Shown: positions 17,868 through 28,035, numbered from the stretch's first letter. The stretch is 64,000 nucleotides of DNA from Alphaproteobacteria bacterium (GCA_016861165.1 BOKV01000003.1:62001-126000), one strand, 5' to 3'. The notes: generated by a model not told the origin, from the letters alone. Numbers and translations are program-made.

Positions 17868-19241
17868 TCAGCGTCCGTCGGGCGTGCGCAGCCCATACCA
17901 CTTGTCCTCGACCGCCCGGTAGTGGTCGGCCGGCTCGTAGCGGGCGACGGCCAATTGCAGCCGGTCGGCGTCGAGCCGCCCGACCGCCGACAGCAGCGCG
18001 TAGCCGGCGACGATGACGTCGCGTTCGGCGGTCACCAGGCTGATCTGGGCGTCGATCACGTCCTGCTGCGTGTCGAGTACGTCGAGCGTGGTGCGCTGGC
18101 CGACATTGCGTTCCTCGACGGCGCCCTCGAGCGCCAGCTGGGCGGCGCGCAGCTGTTCCTGGTTGGCCGCCACCGAAGCGGCTGCCGCCTCAAGCTGGCT
18201 GAACGCCGAGACCACCGCGGCGCGCACCGAATCGACCGACTGGTCGACCTCGATCCAGCGCTGCCCCAGCGTCTCCTTGTTGCGGCGCACGGTGGCGGCG
18301 ACGCGCCCGCCCTGGTAGATCGGCACGCTCAGTCGCGCCGTCACCGACGCCGAATCGGTGATCTGGCCGTGGAAGGTCTGGTTGTAGCGGCGGTTGGCCG
18401 AGCCTTCCACCACCACCCGCGGCAGCAATTCGCTCTCGGCCGATTTCACGTTCCAGTCGGCCTGGTCGACCAGATGCTTGGCCGCCAGGATTGCCGGGTG
18501 CTCGGCGAAGGCGGTCTCGAAGGCGGCGTCGAGCGTGCGCGGCAGCAGCCGGCCGACGCCGGCCGGGCGTTGCAGCCTGGCGGGGTCCTTGCCGACGACC
18601 TGGCGGTAGACGGCGATCGACGATTTGAGGTTGGCTCGAGCGGCGTTGAGCTGGGCGACGGCGCCGGCCTGGCGGGCCTCGGCCTGGGCCACGTCGGTAC
18701 GCGTGCTCTCGCCGACCTGGAAGCGGGCGCGCTCGGAACGGACCTGCTCGTTGAGGAATTCCAGCGACTGGGCCCGGAAGCCGGCGATGGCCTGGTCGCG
18801 GATCACGTCCATATAGGCGCTGGCTGCGTCAAACAGCACGTTCTGCACGGTGTTGCGCAGCGTCTCGCGGCTGGCATGGACGGCCGCCTGGGCGGCGGCG
18901 ACGTCATTCTGGGTGGCGAATCCGTCGAACAGCGCCTGCGAGATGGTGATGCCGAACCCGCCGGGGGTGAGATGCGTGCTGCGGCCGGTGTCGCTCCACG
19001 ACTGGCCGATATCGCCACTCGCCGAGATGGAAGGGCGCAGGCCCGACTTGGCGATCGGCACGCCCTCGTCGACAGCGCGCGTGGCGGCGCGCTGGGCGTT
19101 GATCTGCGGGTTGTTGGAATAGGCGAGAGCGAGCGCTTCCTGGATGGTTTCCGCGCCGGCGCCACCCGCTGGCAGCGCCAGCAAAGCCGAAACGGCGGCA
19201 ACCGCGAGGCGCCGCCGGACTGCCCCAGTTACACTCCTCAT
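17868..19241 (-). CDS. tolC: TolC-family outer-membrane efflux protein
   Basis: A 457-residue outer-membrane channel of the TolC/BepC group with a signal peptide ending near AGGAGA. Two homologous OEP repeats are visible, each beginning with a helix-rich stretch (TIQEALALAYSNNPQINAQRAA and TLDAAFETAFAEHPAILAAKHL) and ending in the beta-strand part (GITISQALFDGFAT, ARLSVPIYQGG). It forms the outer-membrane exit of type I secretion or RND pumps. No membrane-fusion partner is nearby. It lies 230 nt downstream of the PIMT-like gene; that gap is relatively AT-rich and probably carries its promoter. Confidence 0.9.
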   Translation of the reverse strand: MRSVTGAVRRRLAVAAVSALLALPAGGAGAETIQEALALAYSNNPQINAQRAATRAVDEGVPIAKSGLRPSISASGDIGQSWSDTGRSTHLTPGGFGITISQALFDGFATQNDVAAAQAAVHASRETLRNTVQNVLFDAASAYMDVIRDQAIAGFRAQSLEFLNEQVRSERARFQVGESTRTDVAQAEARQAGAVAQLNAARANLKSSIAVYRQVVGKDPARLQRPAGVGRLLPRTLDAAFETAFAEHPAILAAKHLVDQADWNVKSAESELLPRVVVEGSANRRYNQTFHGQITDSASVTARLSVPIYQGGRVAATVRRNKETLGQRWIEVDQSVDSVRAAVVSAFSQLEAAAASVAANQEQLRAAQLALEGAVEERNVGQRTTLDVLDTQQDVIDAQISLVTAERDVIVAGYALLSAVGRLDADRLQLAVARYEPADHYRAVEDKWYGLRTPDGR

Positions 19242-19471
19242 CGCCCGCGAGACCTTTTCACAACTGCACGCACCACTTCCGAAAAGGCCGCGACCGGCCG
19301 CACGCCCCTCGGCTCGAAGCGTGGCGGCGTCGGCACACCGGCTCCGCGCATGTCCGGGCCTTAGCCTATTCCTCCACCCGGCGAGGTCAAATTAATCTTC
19401 CGTCAGGCGGCCAGTCACTCACCCGGCGTTGCAAAGCCGCAACAGCTCGCGGCGGAGCGGCACCTTTCCTT

Positions 19472-20128
19472 TCAGAACTCGAATTCCGGCGTCTTTTCAA
19501 AGGCCTGCAGGGGCTTCAGTGCGCAGTTGAACAGACGCCGGTCGGAGACCGCGCCGGCCTCCCTTATCCACAGCCGGGCGTAGGCGGCGTTGCCGGTCCC
19601 CGCGACCGCCACGAGCCGGCCGCCCTCCTTGAGCTGGGCGGTGATTTCGTCCGGCAGCCGGCCGATGGCGCCTTCGATGAAGATCACGTCATACGGCCCC
19701 TCGCCGGCATAGCCCGCCGCAAGCGGCCCCTCGACCACGACGACATTGCCGAAGCCCAGTTCGGCCAGTCGGCTGGTCGCCGTCGCCGCCAGTTCGTGGT
19801 CCGCCTCGAGCGCCACCACCGAGGAGCAGAGCCCGGAGAAGATCGCCGCCGCATAGCCGGTGGCGCCGCCGATCACCAGCACCACCTCGTCGGGCTTGAC
19901 CGAGGTGGCCTGGACGAGGCGCGCCAGCTGCGCCGGCGGTGCCAGGTAGCGGCCGGGCGCCACCTGCAGGTCGTCGTCGCTGTAGGCGAAGGGTTGCAGC
20001 CTGTCGGGCAGGAAGGCCTCGCGCGGCACCGCCAGGAAGGCGGCAATGACCTGCGGGTTGGTTACGTCGGCCGGCCGGACGTGGCGGTCGACCATGATCC
20101 TGCGGGCGGCGTCGAAATCGAGCGTCAT
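19472..20128 (-). CDS. Protein-L-isoaspartate O-methyltransferase-like protein
   Basis: A 218-residue PIMT-family protein (AFLAVPREAFLPDRLQPFAYSDD is the typical start). The SAM-binding motif, normally EIGTGSGY, reads VIGGATGY, and the usual GQTISQP stretch reads GRYLAPP. Repair-type methylation of isoaspartate is therefore uncertain and it may be a diverged paralog. An acidic residue of motif II is kept (VVALEAD). The order of a PIMT-like gene followed by tolC is common in rhizobia. GGGGGAAG precedes the ATG. Confidence 0.75.
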   Translation of the reverse strand: MTLDFDAARRIMVDRHVRPADVTNPQVIAAFLAVPREAFLPDRLQPFAYSDDDLQVAPGRYLAPPAQLARLVQATSVKPDEVVLVIGGATGYAAAIFSGLCSSVVALEADHELAATATSRLAELGFGNVVVVEGPLAAGYAGEGPYDVIFIEGAIGRLPDEITAQLKEGGRLVAVAGTGNAAYARLWIREAGAVSDRRLFNCALKPLQAFEKTPEFEF

Positions 20129-20223
20129 GGCTTCCCCCGGACGGATGGCTGGCGGGCCATGCTGTAGCGAATCGGCCGGACGCTGACAACCGTGGGCGAC
20201 GAGGGCGATCGGCCCACCGAACC

Positions 20224-21834
20224 TCAGCCGCGGTCGTCCATGATCATCGCCGCGGCTTTTTCGGCGATCATGATGGTCGGGGCGTTGGTGTTGCCGCCGA
20301 TCAGCGTCGGCATGACCGAGGCATCGACGACGCGCAGCCCGTCGATGCCGCGCACGCGCAGGCGCGGATCGACCACCGCCATGTCGTCGGTGCCCATCCG
20401 GCAGGTGCCGACCGGGTGATAGACCGTGTCGGCGCGGGCGCGGATGTGCTCGATGAGTTCGGCGTCGCTTTCGCCTCCGGCAAGGTAGTATTGACGCTGG
20501 CGGTAGGAGGCGAGCGCCGGCGCCTCGAGAATGGCCTGCGTCCGCCTGACCCCGCTGACCAGCACCGCCAGGTCGCGCTCGTCCGACAGGAAGCGCGGGT
20601 CGATGCGCGGCGGCGCCAGCGGATCGGCGCTGTCGAGCCCGACCTCGCCGCGCGAATGCGGCCGCAGCACGCAGACATGACAGGAAAAGCCGTAGCCCAG
20701 ATGCAGCTTGCGCAGATGGTCGTCGATGGCACCGGCAACGAAATGGAGCTGGATGTCGGGCCGTTCGAGCGCCGGATCGGTCTTGAGGAAGGCGCCGGCC
20801 TCCGCCCCCGGCGTGGCGACCAGGCCGGTGCCCTCGCGCCGCCACTCGCCGATGGCGCGCAGCAGGTTGAGCATGCCGCGCGCGCCGATGCCGACGACAT
20901 CGGGATTCCCGGTCTTCCACATGAGGACAAAGTCGATGTGGTCCTGCAGGTTACTGCCGACGCCGGCCAGATCATGGCGAACGGCGATGCCGTGGCGTCG
21001 CAGTTCGTCGCCCGGTCCGATGCCGGACAGCAGCAATAGCTGCGGCGACTGGAACGCGCCGGCCGAAAGGATGACCTCGCGGCGCGCCGCCACCCACGCT
21101 TCGGCGCCGCCGCGCCGATAGGCAACCCCGGTGGCGCGCCGGCCGTCGATGAGGATGCCGGTTGCCTGCGCCCGCGTGACGACGTCGAGGTTGGGCCGTC
21201 CCATCGCCGGATGAAGGTAGGCGGCCGCCGCCGAACAGCGCTCGCCCTTGCGCTCGCCTTCATAGAACTGGGTGACCTGGTAGAGGCCGGCCCCCTCCTG
21301 TTCGGGTCCGTTGAAGTCGTCGCTGATGCGAATCTGATTCTGCCGGCAGGCCTCGATGAAGGCGCGGGTGACCGGTCGCGGCTTCTTCTGGTCGCCGACC
21401 TTCAACGGCCCGTCGCGCCCGTGCAGGTCGCCGCCGAGGCGCTCATTGCCCTCCGCCTTGCGGAAGAAGGGCAGCACGTCGCGCCACGCCCAGCCGGCGC
21501 AGCCGGCGGCGGCCCAGTCGTCATAGTCGCCGGGGTGGCCGCGCAAATAGAGCATGGCGTTGATGGCGCTGGAGCCGCCCAGCGCCCGCCCGCGCGGCTG
21601 AAACCCCCGGCGGCCGTTGAGCGCCGGCTGCGGCACGGTGTGGAACGCCCAGTTGTTGATCTTCGGCCGACCCGACAGCATCACGGCGACGCCGAGCGGC
21701 GCCCGGATCAGGAGGTCCCTGCCCTCGCCGCCCGCCTCGATCAGGCAGACGCTGGCCCGCGCGTCCTCGCTCAGCCGCGCCGCGAGCGCCGAGCCGGCCG
21801 AACCGCCGCCGACGATGACATAGTCGAACTCCAT
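20224..21834 (-). CDS. GMC-family FAD oxidoreductase (choline dehydrogenase-like)
   Basis: A 536-residue glucose-methanol-choline oxidoreductase. It has the N-terminal FAD motif [22 protein letters not shown] signature 1 ([19 protein letters not shown]), GMC signature 2 ([17 protein letters not shown]) and the C-terminal catalytic His in [10 protein letters not shown]. It should oxidise an alcohol to an aldehyde or ketone; the substrate is unknown. It is the last gene of a leftward group of agmatinase, ornithine cyclodeaminase-like, class V aminotransferase-like and GMC genes, 19 nt after the preceding gene. Confidence 0.87.
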   Translation of the reverse strand: MEFDYVIVGGGSAGSALAARLSEDARASVCLIEAGGEGRDLLIRAPLGVAVMLSGRPKINNWAFHTVPQPALNGRRGFQPRGRALGGSSAINAMLYLRGHPGDYDDWAAAGCAGWAWRDVLPFFRKAEGNERLGGDLHGRDGPLKVGDQKKPRPVTRAFIEACRQNQIRISDDFNGPEQEGAGLYQVTQFYEGERKGERCSAAAAYLHPAMGRPNLDVVTRAQATGILIDGRRATGVAYRRGGAEAWVAARREVILSAGAFQSPQLLLLSGIGPGDELRRHGIAVRHDLAGVGSNLQDHIDFVLMWKTGNPDVVGIGARGMLNLLRAIGEWRREGTGLVATPGAEAGAFLKTDPALERPDIQLHFVAGAIDDHLRKLHLGYGFSCHVCVLRPHSRGEVGLDSADPLAPPRIDPRFLSDERDLAVLVSGVRRTQAILEAPALASYRQRQYYLAGGESDAELIEHIRARADTVYHPVGTCRMGTDDMAVVDPRLRVRGIDGLRVVDASVMPTLIGGNTNAPTIMIAEKAAAMIMDDRG

Positions 21835-21853
21835 GCGGCTTCTCCGGCTGGCC

Positions 21854-23131
21854 TTATCGCTGCTGGCGCAGCACGGCGAGGTTGCGCCTGATGCTGTCGA
21901 TGGTGGCGTCGATCTCCCCGGTCGTGTTGTAGTTGGCGATGCCGATGCGTATCACGCCCTCGTTCGGGTCGAGGCCGAGCTGCTGGAAGATGCGCCAGGC
22001 GTAGTTGTGGCTGGCCCAGCAGAAGATGCCTTCCGCGTTCATCAGTTCGACCAGCGAACGCGGCGCAACGCCGTCGATGAGGAAGGAGACGGTCGGCACC
22101 CGCTCGGCCAGGCGCCTGTCGTCGGTGATGCCGAGGATGCGCAGGCCGTCAATGCCGGCAATGCCGTCGATCAGCCGCGCGGCGAGCGGGTTCTCGTGCG
22201 CGATCGCCGCGCCATAGGCCGCAGCGATCCTGTCGCGGCGCGAACCGGTGGCGCCTGCCATCTCGCCCAGCCTGGCGAAGTGCTCGACGGCCGCCACCAA
22301 CCCTGCCTGCAGCTCGATCTGTGGCGTGCCCGTCTCGAAGCGGCCCGGCAGGGCATTCGACGAGCAGACCAGCTTGTAGGGCTCCATCTCCTCCAGCACC
22401 GCCCGGCGCACCCAGACGATGCCGAGATGCGGGCCGAAGAACTTGTAGGCGCTGCAGGCGAGGAAGTCGCAGCCGAGTTCGGCCACGTCGACGAGGCCGT
22501 GCGGGGCGAACTGGACGGCGTCGACATAGACCAGCGCGCCCGCCTCGCGGGCAAGCCGCGCCAGTTCCCGCACGCGGTTGATCGAGCCGGTCAGATTGGA
22601 CGCATAGCCGAGTGCCACCAGCCGGGTGCGGTCGCTGAGCTCGGGGCGCAGATGGTCGGGCTCGACCTGCCAGCTTTCCTCGGAGAACGGCACCCATCTG
22701 ACGGTGACGCCGCGCTCCTGGGCGGCCTGCAGCCACGGCCCGACATTGCCCTCGTGATCCATCTGCGTGACAACGATCTCGTCGCCATGGTGCCAGGCGC
22801 GCGCCAGCGTGCGCGACAGCTGGTAGGTGAGCGTCGTCATGTTGGGGCCGATGACGATTTCCTCGGCCGAGCCGGCGCCGAGGAAGTCGGCCATGGCCGC
22901 ATGCGCGGCGGTGACGATCTCACCCGCCTCGCGGCTGGTGGCGAAGTCGCCGCCGAGATTGGCGTTGCGGTTGAGGATGGCGTCGCCAACCGCCTCGGCG
23001 ACACCGGCCGGCACCTGGGTTCCCGCCGGGTTGTCGAGATAGATCGCCGGCCTGGCGCCCAAACGGCGGCCAAGCGCCGGAAACAGCGCGCGAACCGCTT
23101 CGACGTCGTGGCTCGGGCCGCGGCCGGTCAT
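21854..23131 (-). CDS. Class V aminotransferase / cysteine desulfurase-like protein
   Basis: A 425-residue PLP-dependent protein of the cysteine-desulfurase-like group. It has the N-terminal [12 protein letters not shown] motif, the cofactor Asp/Gln region [16 protein letters not shown] and the PLP lysine in [12 protein letters not shown]. There is no obvious catalytic cysteine loop of NifS/IscS type, so desulfurase activity is doubtful; a lyase or epimerase role on an amino acid is as likely. The ATG overlaps the stop of the ornithine cyclodeaminase-like gene (ATGA), implying translational coupling. Confidence 0.83.
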   Translation of the reverse strand: MTGRGPSHDVEAVRALFPALGRRLGARPAIYLDNPAGTQVPAGVAEAVGDAILNRNANLGGDFATSREAGEIVTAAHAAMADFLGAGSAEEIVIGPNMTTLTYQLSRTLARAWHHGDEIVVTQMDHEGNVGPWLQAAQERGVTVRWVPFSEESWQVEPDHLRPELSDRTRLVALGYASNLTGSINRVRELARLAREAGALVYVDAVQFAPHGLVDVAELGCDFLACSAYKFFGPHLGIVWVRRAVLEEMEPYKLVCSSNALPGRFETGTPQIELQAGLVAAVEHFARLGEMAGATGSRRDRIAAAYGAAIAHENPLAARLIDGIAGIDGLRILGITDDRRLAERVPTVSFLIDGVAPRSLVELMNAEGIFCWASHNYAWRIFQQLGLDPNEGVIRIGIANYNTTGEIDATIDSIRRNLAVLRQQR

Positions 23132-24066
23132 GAGGCGGTCTCGTGTGCGAGGATGGCGCCGGCGAGGTCCTCGAGCGCCGCACCGACCGACTTGAACAGG
23201 GTGATCTCGTCGTCCGACCGGCGTCCGGCATGCTCGGCCCGGCACAGCTGCGCCAGTTCGGCGCGGATGTCGGCGAGGCTGAGCGCGCCCGATCGGATCG
23301 CCTGGACGATGTCGCCGCCCTCGCTGGTGGCGCCGGCGCGGGTGTCGACAAAGACGCTCGCGCGGCGCACCGCCTCGTCGTCACTCTCGCGCATCGCCGG
23401 GGTGAAGGCGCCGACGAGATCGACATGGGTGCCGGGCCGCAACCAGGCGCCGCGCACCAGCGGTTCGCCCGACAGCGTCGCGCAGGAGACGATGTCGGCG
23501 GCGGCGACGGCGCCGGCGAGATCGTCCGCCGCTCCGGCGACGAAGCCTGCCGCGGTCGCCCGCTCGGCGACGGCCTCGGCCTTGGCCCGTGACCGTCCCC
23601 AGACGCTGACCTGGCGGATGTCGCGCACCGCCGCATGCGCCTCGATCAGGTTGAGCGCCAGTCGCCCGGTGCCGACCACGAGCAGGTGCTCGGTGTCGCC
23701 GCGGGCCAGATAGTCGGCGGCGAGCGCCGAGGCCGCGGCGGTGCGCCGGGCTGTGAGTTCGCCGCCATCGATCATTGCCAGCAGGGCGCCGTCCCCGGCC
23801 GACATCAGCACATAGGCGGCGTTGACCGCCGCCTGGCCGCGCCCGGCATTGCCCGGGAAAACGGTGGCGATCTTGACGCCGAGATGGCGCCCCGTCTGCC
23901 ATGCCGGCATCAGCAGCAGCGTCGCGTCGGCCTCGCCGGGTACGGTCATGGTGTGGTGGTGGCGCACCGGCATTTCGCAGCCCTGCGCGAACATCGTCCT
24001 CAGCGCCTCGATCAGCGGCCGCATCGGCAGCGCGGCGCGGGTTTGCGCTTCGTCGAGGATGAGCAT
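23128..24066 (-). CDS. Ornithine cyclodeaminase/mu-crystallin family protein
   Basis: A 312-residue NAD(P)-dependent member of the OCD/mu-crystallin family. It has the substrate Lys region (HLGVKIATVFPGN), the conserved ELTARRTAAASALAADYL segment and the Rossmann motif VVGTGRLALNLIEAH. Family members deaminate ornithine to proline, or act as alanine dehydrogenases, imine reductases or opine synthases. The exact reaction here is not determined. The start shares one base with the agmatinase stop (TGATG), and its stop overlaps the next start. Confidence 0.87.
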   Translation of the reverse strand: MLILDEAQTRAALPMRPLIEALRTMFAQGCEMPVRHHHTMTVPGEADATLLLMPAWQTGRHLGVKIATVFPGNAGRGQAAVNAAYVLMSAGDGALLAMIDGGELTARRTAAASALAADYLARGDTEHLLVVGTGRLALNLIEAHAAVRDIRQVSVWGRSRAKAEAVAERATAAGFVAGAADDLAGAVAAADIVSCATLSGEPLVRGAWLRPGTHVDLVGAFTPAMRESDDEAVRRASVFVDTRAGATSEGGDIVQAIRSGALSLADIRAELAQLCRAEHAGRRSDDEITLFKSVGAALEDLAGAILAHETAS

Positions 24067-25163
24067 CAGCGGTCACTCCTCCTCACCGACGGGCTGAACG
24101 CCATCAGGCTCAGCAGTTCGAACAGCACCTGTGCGCCGGCATGGGCGGTGTTGGCGGTGGCGTCATATTGCGGCGCCACCTCGACCACGTCGCCGCCCAC
24201 GATGTCGAGCCCTTTGAGGCCGCGCAGCAATTGCAGGATTTCGCGCGTCGATGGCCCGCCCACTTCCGGCGTGCCGGTGCCGGGCGCATAGGCGGGGTCG
24301 AGGCTGTCGATGTCGAAGGAGACATAGACCGGGCCGTCGCCGACCACGCCCCGCGCCTTTTCGACGATCGCCGGAATGCCGATCGCCGGCATGTCCTCGG
24401 CGTGGATGACGGTCATGCCGGACTCGTAGGAAAATTCCCACAGATATTCGGCCGAGCCGCGGATACCGATCTGGATCGTGCGGGTCGGATCGAGCGTGCC
24501 GTCAAGCACCGCGTTACGGAACGGGCCGCCATGATGAAACTTCGAATGGTCGAACACGCCGCTGGTGTCGCAATGGGCGTCGATGTGGACCATGCCGACG
24601 GGGCCGCGCGCGCCGACGGCCTTCAGGATCGACTGCGAGATGGAGTGGTCGCCGCCGACCGCCAGCGGCGCCACGCCCGCGCCGACGATATGGGCGAACC
24701 AGGCGGCGATGTCCTCCTGGCACATTTCCAGGCTGTAGCGGCTGCGCAACGGCACGTCGCCGATATCGGCGACGCTGAGTTCGTGCACCGGCGCGCATTC
24801 GAGCACGTGGTTGTAGGGGCCGATGCGCTCGATGGCGCGCAGCGCGCGCGGGCCGAAGCGGGCGCCGGGGCGGTTGGTGACGCCAAGGTCCATCGGCACG
24901 CCGACCAGCGCCACATCGAGGCCGGAGAAATCGGGCTTCTCGCGGTCGACCGGGCGGTAGGGCGCGCCAAGAAGGGTCGGCACGCCCGAATAGGGCGCCG
25001 GCCGGGTGCCGCCTTTCGAGAAGATGCGCTCGGCCACCTTGCGGAACCTCGGATCGTGCACCTCGCCACCATGGCCGGTGCCGTATCTGGCCCGCAGCGC
25101 CTCCAGTCTTGCCGGGTCCCACGCCAAAGGTCGCGTCCCTCCCACCTGCGTTTGCGCCGTCAC
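24066..25163 (-). CDS. Agmatinase/ureohydrolase family protein
   Basis: A 365-residue ureohydrolase that should split urea from a guanidino compound with a binuclear Mn (or Ni) centre. Metal motifs are complete: VGGDHSIS, HIDAHCDT and SFDIDSLDPAYAPGTGTPEVGG. It carries a ~60-residue N-terminal extension (GEVHDPRFRKVAERIF), as in longer agmatinase-like enzymes acting on guanidino acids or guanidine. The substrate is therefore open. GTG start chosen with GAGG 8 nt upstream. It is the first gene of the leftward operon and divergent from the amino acid importer. Confidence 0.87.
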   Translation of the reverse strand: MTAQTQVGGTRPLAWDPARLEALRARYGTGHGGEVHDPRFRKVAERIFSKGGTRPAPYSGVPTLLGAPYRPVDREKPDFSGLDVALVGVPMDLGVTNRPGARFGPRALRAIERIGPYNHVLECAPVHELSVADIGDVPLRSRYSLEMCQEDIAAWFAHIVGAGVAPLAVGGDHSISQSILKAVGARGPVGMVHIDAHCDTSGVFDHSKFHHGGPFRNAVLDGTLDPTRTIQIGIRGSAEYLWEFSYESGMTVIHAEDMPAIGIPAIVEKARGVVGDGPVYVSFDIDSLDPAYAPGTGTPEVGGPSTREILQLLRGLKGLDIVGGDVVEVAPQYDATANTAHAGAQVLFELLSLMAFSPSVRRSDR

Positions 25164-25383
25164 GGTAGAGCCTCGCCCGCGCCGGGGCAAGGCGCCCTGG
25201 GGCGCGAGGCCGGGCGGGTCCGGTGGCGGGTCGGCGACGGGCTGCGGCCCTGATTTGCGCCGTCAAGAGAGAGTGTTGCCAGCCGGCGAGCATTCATGGT
25301 TCTATTCAGCGCACCGTGCCCGTCCGAGCTGGGGAGGAAAGCGCAGGCGGCGCGCAACGACACCGGAACAAGACCGGGGGAAC
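25164..25383. promoter_or_regulatory. Divergent promoter region, agmatinase operon / amino acid ABC importer
   Basis: A 220-nt gap between the GTG of the agmatinase-family gene and the ATG of the ABC ATPase. It must carry both promoters. No convincing -35/-10 pair or operator could be assigned by eye, and no regulator gene is adjacent. Confidence 0.5.
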
Positions 25384-26193
25384 ATGGACGCGAAGCCAGA
25401 CGGGGCCGCGATCGCGACCGGTGCCGACGCCACGCCGGTCATCGAACTGCGCAACATCCACAAGAGCTTCGGCGCGCTCGAGGTGTTGAAGGGCATCGAC
25501 CTCGTCGCCCACAAGGGCGACGTCACCGCGCTGATCGGCTCGTCCGGCTCCGGCAAGAGCACGCTGCTGCGCTGCATCAACCTGCTCGAAGTTCCCCAGC
25601 AGGGCGACATCATCTTCCAGGGCGAGGCGGTGCGCTGGAAGCAGCGCGGGTATGACCGCGTGCCGGCCGACATTCACCAGCTGCGCAAGATCCGCACCAA
25701 CCTGTCGATGGTCTTCCAGCAGTTCAACCTGTGGGCTCATCTGACCGTGCTGCAGAATGTCACCGAGGCGCCGGTGACCGTGCTCGGGCTCGATCCCGCC
25801 GCTGCCGCCGAGCGCGGCCGCGCCCTGTTGGCCAAGGTCGGTATCGGCGACAAATGCGACAACTATCCGGCCCAGCTTTCCGGCGGCCAGCAGCAGCGCG
25901 CCGCGATCGCCCGCGCGCTCGCCATGGAGCCCGCCGCCATGCTGTTCGACGAGCCGACCAGCGCGCTCGACCCCGAGCTGCAGGGCGAGGTCGTGCGGGT
26001 GATCAAGGCCCTTGCCGAGGAAGGCCGCACCATGCTTATCGTGACGCATGACATGAAGATGGCGCACGACGTGGCCAATCACGTCATCTTCATCCACAAG
26101 GGCGTCATCGAGGAGGAAGGCTCGCCGGCCGAACTGTTCGACAGACCCCGCTCGGCGCGGCTGCAGCAGTTCCTGGCCGCGACCGGAACCTGA
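25384..26193 (+). CDS. Polar amino acid ABC transporter, ATP-binding protein
   Basis: A 269-residue ATPase of the HisP/GlnQ type. It has Walker [10 protein letters not shown], the Q-loop in [14 protein letters not shown], signature LSGGQQQR, Walker [12 protein letters not shown] and the H-loop histidine in VTHDM. An unusual ~20-residue N-terminal extension precedes the domain. It powers uptake through the two permeases at 27157-28871, with the binding protein 39 nt downstream. Divergence from the ureohydrolase operon suggests that it imports the compound degraded there (inference). Confidence 0.92.
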   Translation: MDAKPDGAAIATGADATPVIELRNIHKSFGALEVLKGIDLVAHKGDVTALIGSSGSGKSTLLRCINLLEVPQQGDIIFQGEAVRWKQRGYDRVPADIHQLRKIRTNLSMVFQQFNLWAHLTVLQNVTEAPVTVLGLDPAAAAERGRALLAKVGIGDKCDNYPAQLSGGQQQRAAIARALAMEPAAMLFDEPTSALDPELQGEVVRVIKALAEEGRTMLIVTHDMKMAHDVANHVIFIHKGVIEEEGSPAELFDRPRSARLQQFLAATGT

Positions 26194-26232
26194 CGACAAC
26201 GAATTCGGACTTCAAGAGAAGGAGCACTACGC

Positions 26233-26958
26233 ATGAGGAAACTGGTCATCGCCGCGCTGGTCACCGCCGTCTCGGCCGGCAGCGCATTTGCCCAGCAGGT
26301 GATCCGCATGGGCACCGAGGGCGCCTACGAGCCCTACAATTTCATCAACGACAAGGGCGAGATCGACGGATTCGAGCGCGAACTCGGCGACAAGCTGTGC
26401 GAGATCGCCGGCTATACCTGCGAATGGGTCAAGAACGACTGGGACACCATCATCCCCAACCTGCTGTCCGGCAACTACGACACGATCATGGCCGGCATGA
26501 GCATCACTGACGAGCGCAAGGAGAAGATCGACTTCACGCAGAACTACTTCCCGCCGGCGGCGAGCGCCTATGTCGCGCTGGCCGGTGCCGACGACAGCGT
26601 CATCAACGGCAACATCGCCGCACAGGTCAACACCATCCAGTCGGCCTACATCGCCGAATCGGATGCGACCCTCATCGAGTTCGCCATCGCCGACGAGACG
26701 GTGGCCGCGGTCCGCAACGGCGAGGCCGACGCCGTGTTCGCCGACAAGGACTACCTGCAGAAGATCGTTGACGAGAGCAACGGCGAATTGAAGTTCGTCG
26801 GCGAGGACGTCCAGCTCGGCGGAGGTGTCGGCATGGGCGTGCGCAAGTCCGACACCGAGATGCGCGACAAGTTCGACGCGGCGATCACCCAGCTCAAGGG
26901 CGACGGCACGCTCAACGCAATGATCGAGAAGTGGTTCAACATCAAGGACGCGTTCTGA
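26233..26958 (+). CDS. Periplasmic amino acid-binding protein of the ABC importer
   Basis: A 241-residue family 3 solute-binding protein with a signal peptide (MRKLVIAALVTAVSAGSAFA, cut before QQ). The fold starts VIRMGTEGAYEPYNFINDKGEIDGFERELG, typical of HisJ/ArgT-like lysine-arginine-ornithine and opine binding proteins. Ends at GTLNAMIEKWFNIKD. GAGAAGGAG precedes the ATG. The basic-amino-acid subgroup is likely but not proven, and would suit the adjacent guanidino/ornithine-type enzymes. Confidence 0.9.
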   Translation: MRKLVIAALVTAVSAGSAFAQQVIRMGTEGAYEPYNFINDKGEIDGFERELGDKLCEIAGYTCEWVKNDWDTIIPNLLSGNYDTIMAGMSITDERKEKIDFTQNYFPPAASAYVALAGADDSVINGNIAAQVNTIQSAYIAESDATLIEFAIADETVAAVRNGEADAVFADKDYLQKIVDESNGELKFVGEDVQLGGGVGMGVRKSDTEMRDKFDAAITQLKGDGTLNAMIEKWFNIKDAF

Positions 26959-27009
26959 TCGGCGAACCAAGGCGCTCGCGGTGCGGGGCGTCGTCGCACC
27001 ATGGTCCAT

Positions 27010-27125
27010 CCTCCCCCACGTGGGGAGGTTGGGCTGGCGAAGCCAGTTCGGGTGGGGGTCGATGGTCTTCGCAGCCTTCCGCAGCATAAAACTCGCCGCT
27101 TGCCCCACCCCACCAGGGGGAGGGG
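27010..27125. repeat. Extragenic palindromic element inside the ABC operon
   Basis: A ~116-nt nested inverted repeat fills most of the 198-nt gap between the binding protein and the first permease. The outer arms are 27010-27017 (CCTCCCCC) and 27116-27123 (GGGGGAGG). An inner pair is GGGTGGGG near 27050 and CCCCACCC near 27103. A small hairpin (CCTCCCC-CACGT-GGGGAGG) sits at its left end. The base pattern differs from the coding sequence around it and looks like a dispersed repeat. It could lower expression of the permeases relative to the binding protein. Confidence 0.7.
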
Positions 27126-27156
27126 CAATGTCGGCTGACTGAGGCGCGGGCCGGCG

Positions 27157-28035
27157 ATGTTCGAGATGTGCGCCGACCCGAAGGTCCTCGCGGGGCTCGA
27201 CTGGTTCGCCTGCTACCTGACCACGCCCAAGCATTTCCAGTTCTATTTCAGCTTCCTCGTCGTCCTCACCCTCATCTTCATCACCGCGCCGATCGTCCTC
27301 GCGCTGGGCTTCCTCGGCGCCTTTGCCCGCCGCGCGGCCTTCGCGCCGCTGCGCCTTGTCGGCCATGCCTACACCTCGATGGTGCGCGGCGTCCCCGACA
27401 TTGTCTTCTTCCTGTTCGTACCGATCGCGCTCGACCAGGCGCTTGAATATGTCCGCCACCGAGTGCTGTGCCCGGAGGTCACCGAGCCGGTCTACCGGGG
27501 CAACGATTTCGTCGTCTGCGCGGCGGCCAAGCTGCCGCTGAGTTCCGCGCCGCAATGGATTCACGAGGTCTATGGCTTCGTTCTTGCCATCATCGCCTTC
27601 TCGGTTGTCTTCGGCGCCTTCGCCGCCAACACCATCGACGGCGCTCTTTCGGCGGTGCCGCGGGCCCAACTGGAGACGGCGCGGGCCTATGGCATGACCG
27701 AGCGCCAGACCTTCCGGCGCATCCACCTGCCGCAGATGTGGGTCTATGCGCTGCCCGGCCTCTCCAATCTGTGGATGATCCTGATCAAGGCCACCCCGCT
27801 CCTGTTCCTGCTCGGCATCACCGACATCGTCTACTGGGCGCGCGAGCTGGGCGGCTCCAAGACCAGCTTCTTCGAGTACCCCCACCCCGACTGGCGCGTC
27901 TGGTACTTCCTGGCGCTGCTGGCCTTCTACCTGCTGCTGACCTGGCTGAGCGAGAAGGGCTTTGCCTGGCTCAACGTCCGCGTCAGGCGCGGCCAGGCCA
28001 CGATCGGGGCCGAGGTCGCCGGGGTCGGCCGATGA
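27157..28035 (+). CDS. Amino acid ABC transporter permease (first)
   Basis: A 292-residue HisQ/HisM-type inner-membrane permease with about five to six hydrophobic helices. The EAA loop is LETARAYGMTERQTFRRIHLPQMWVYALPG, which contacts the ATPase, and the family motif TSMVRGVPDIVFFLF is present. It is longer than usual because of a ~50-residue insert after the second helix (VRHRVLCPEVTEPVYRGNDFVV). It works as a pair with the next permease, whose start overlaps this stop (ATGA). Confidence 0.9.
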   Translation: MFEMCADPKVLAGLDWFACYLTTPKHFQFYFSFLVVLTLIFITAPIVLALGFLGAFARRAAFAPLRLVGHAYTSMVRGVPDIVFFLFVPIALDQALEYVRHRVLCPEVTEPVYRGNDFVVCAAAKLPLSSAPQWIHEVYGFVLAIIAFSVVFGAFAANTIDGALSAVPRAQLETARAYGMTERQTFRRIHLPQMWVYALPGLSNLWMILIKATPLLFLLGITDIVYWARELGGSKTSFFEYPHPDWRVWYFLALLAFYLLLTWLSEKGFAWLNVRVRRGQATIGAEVAGVGR

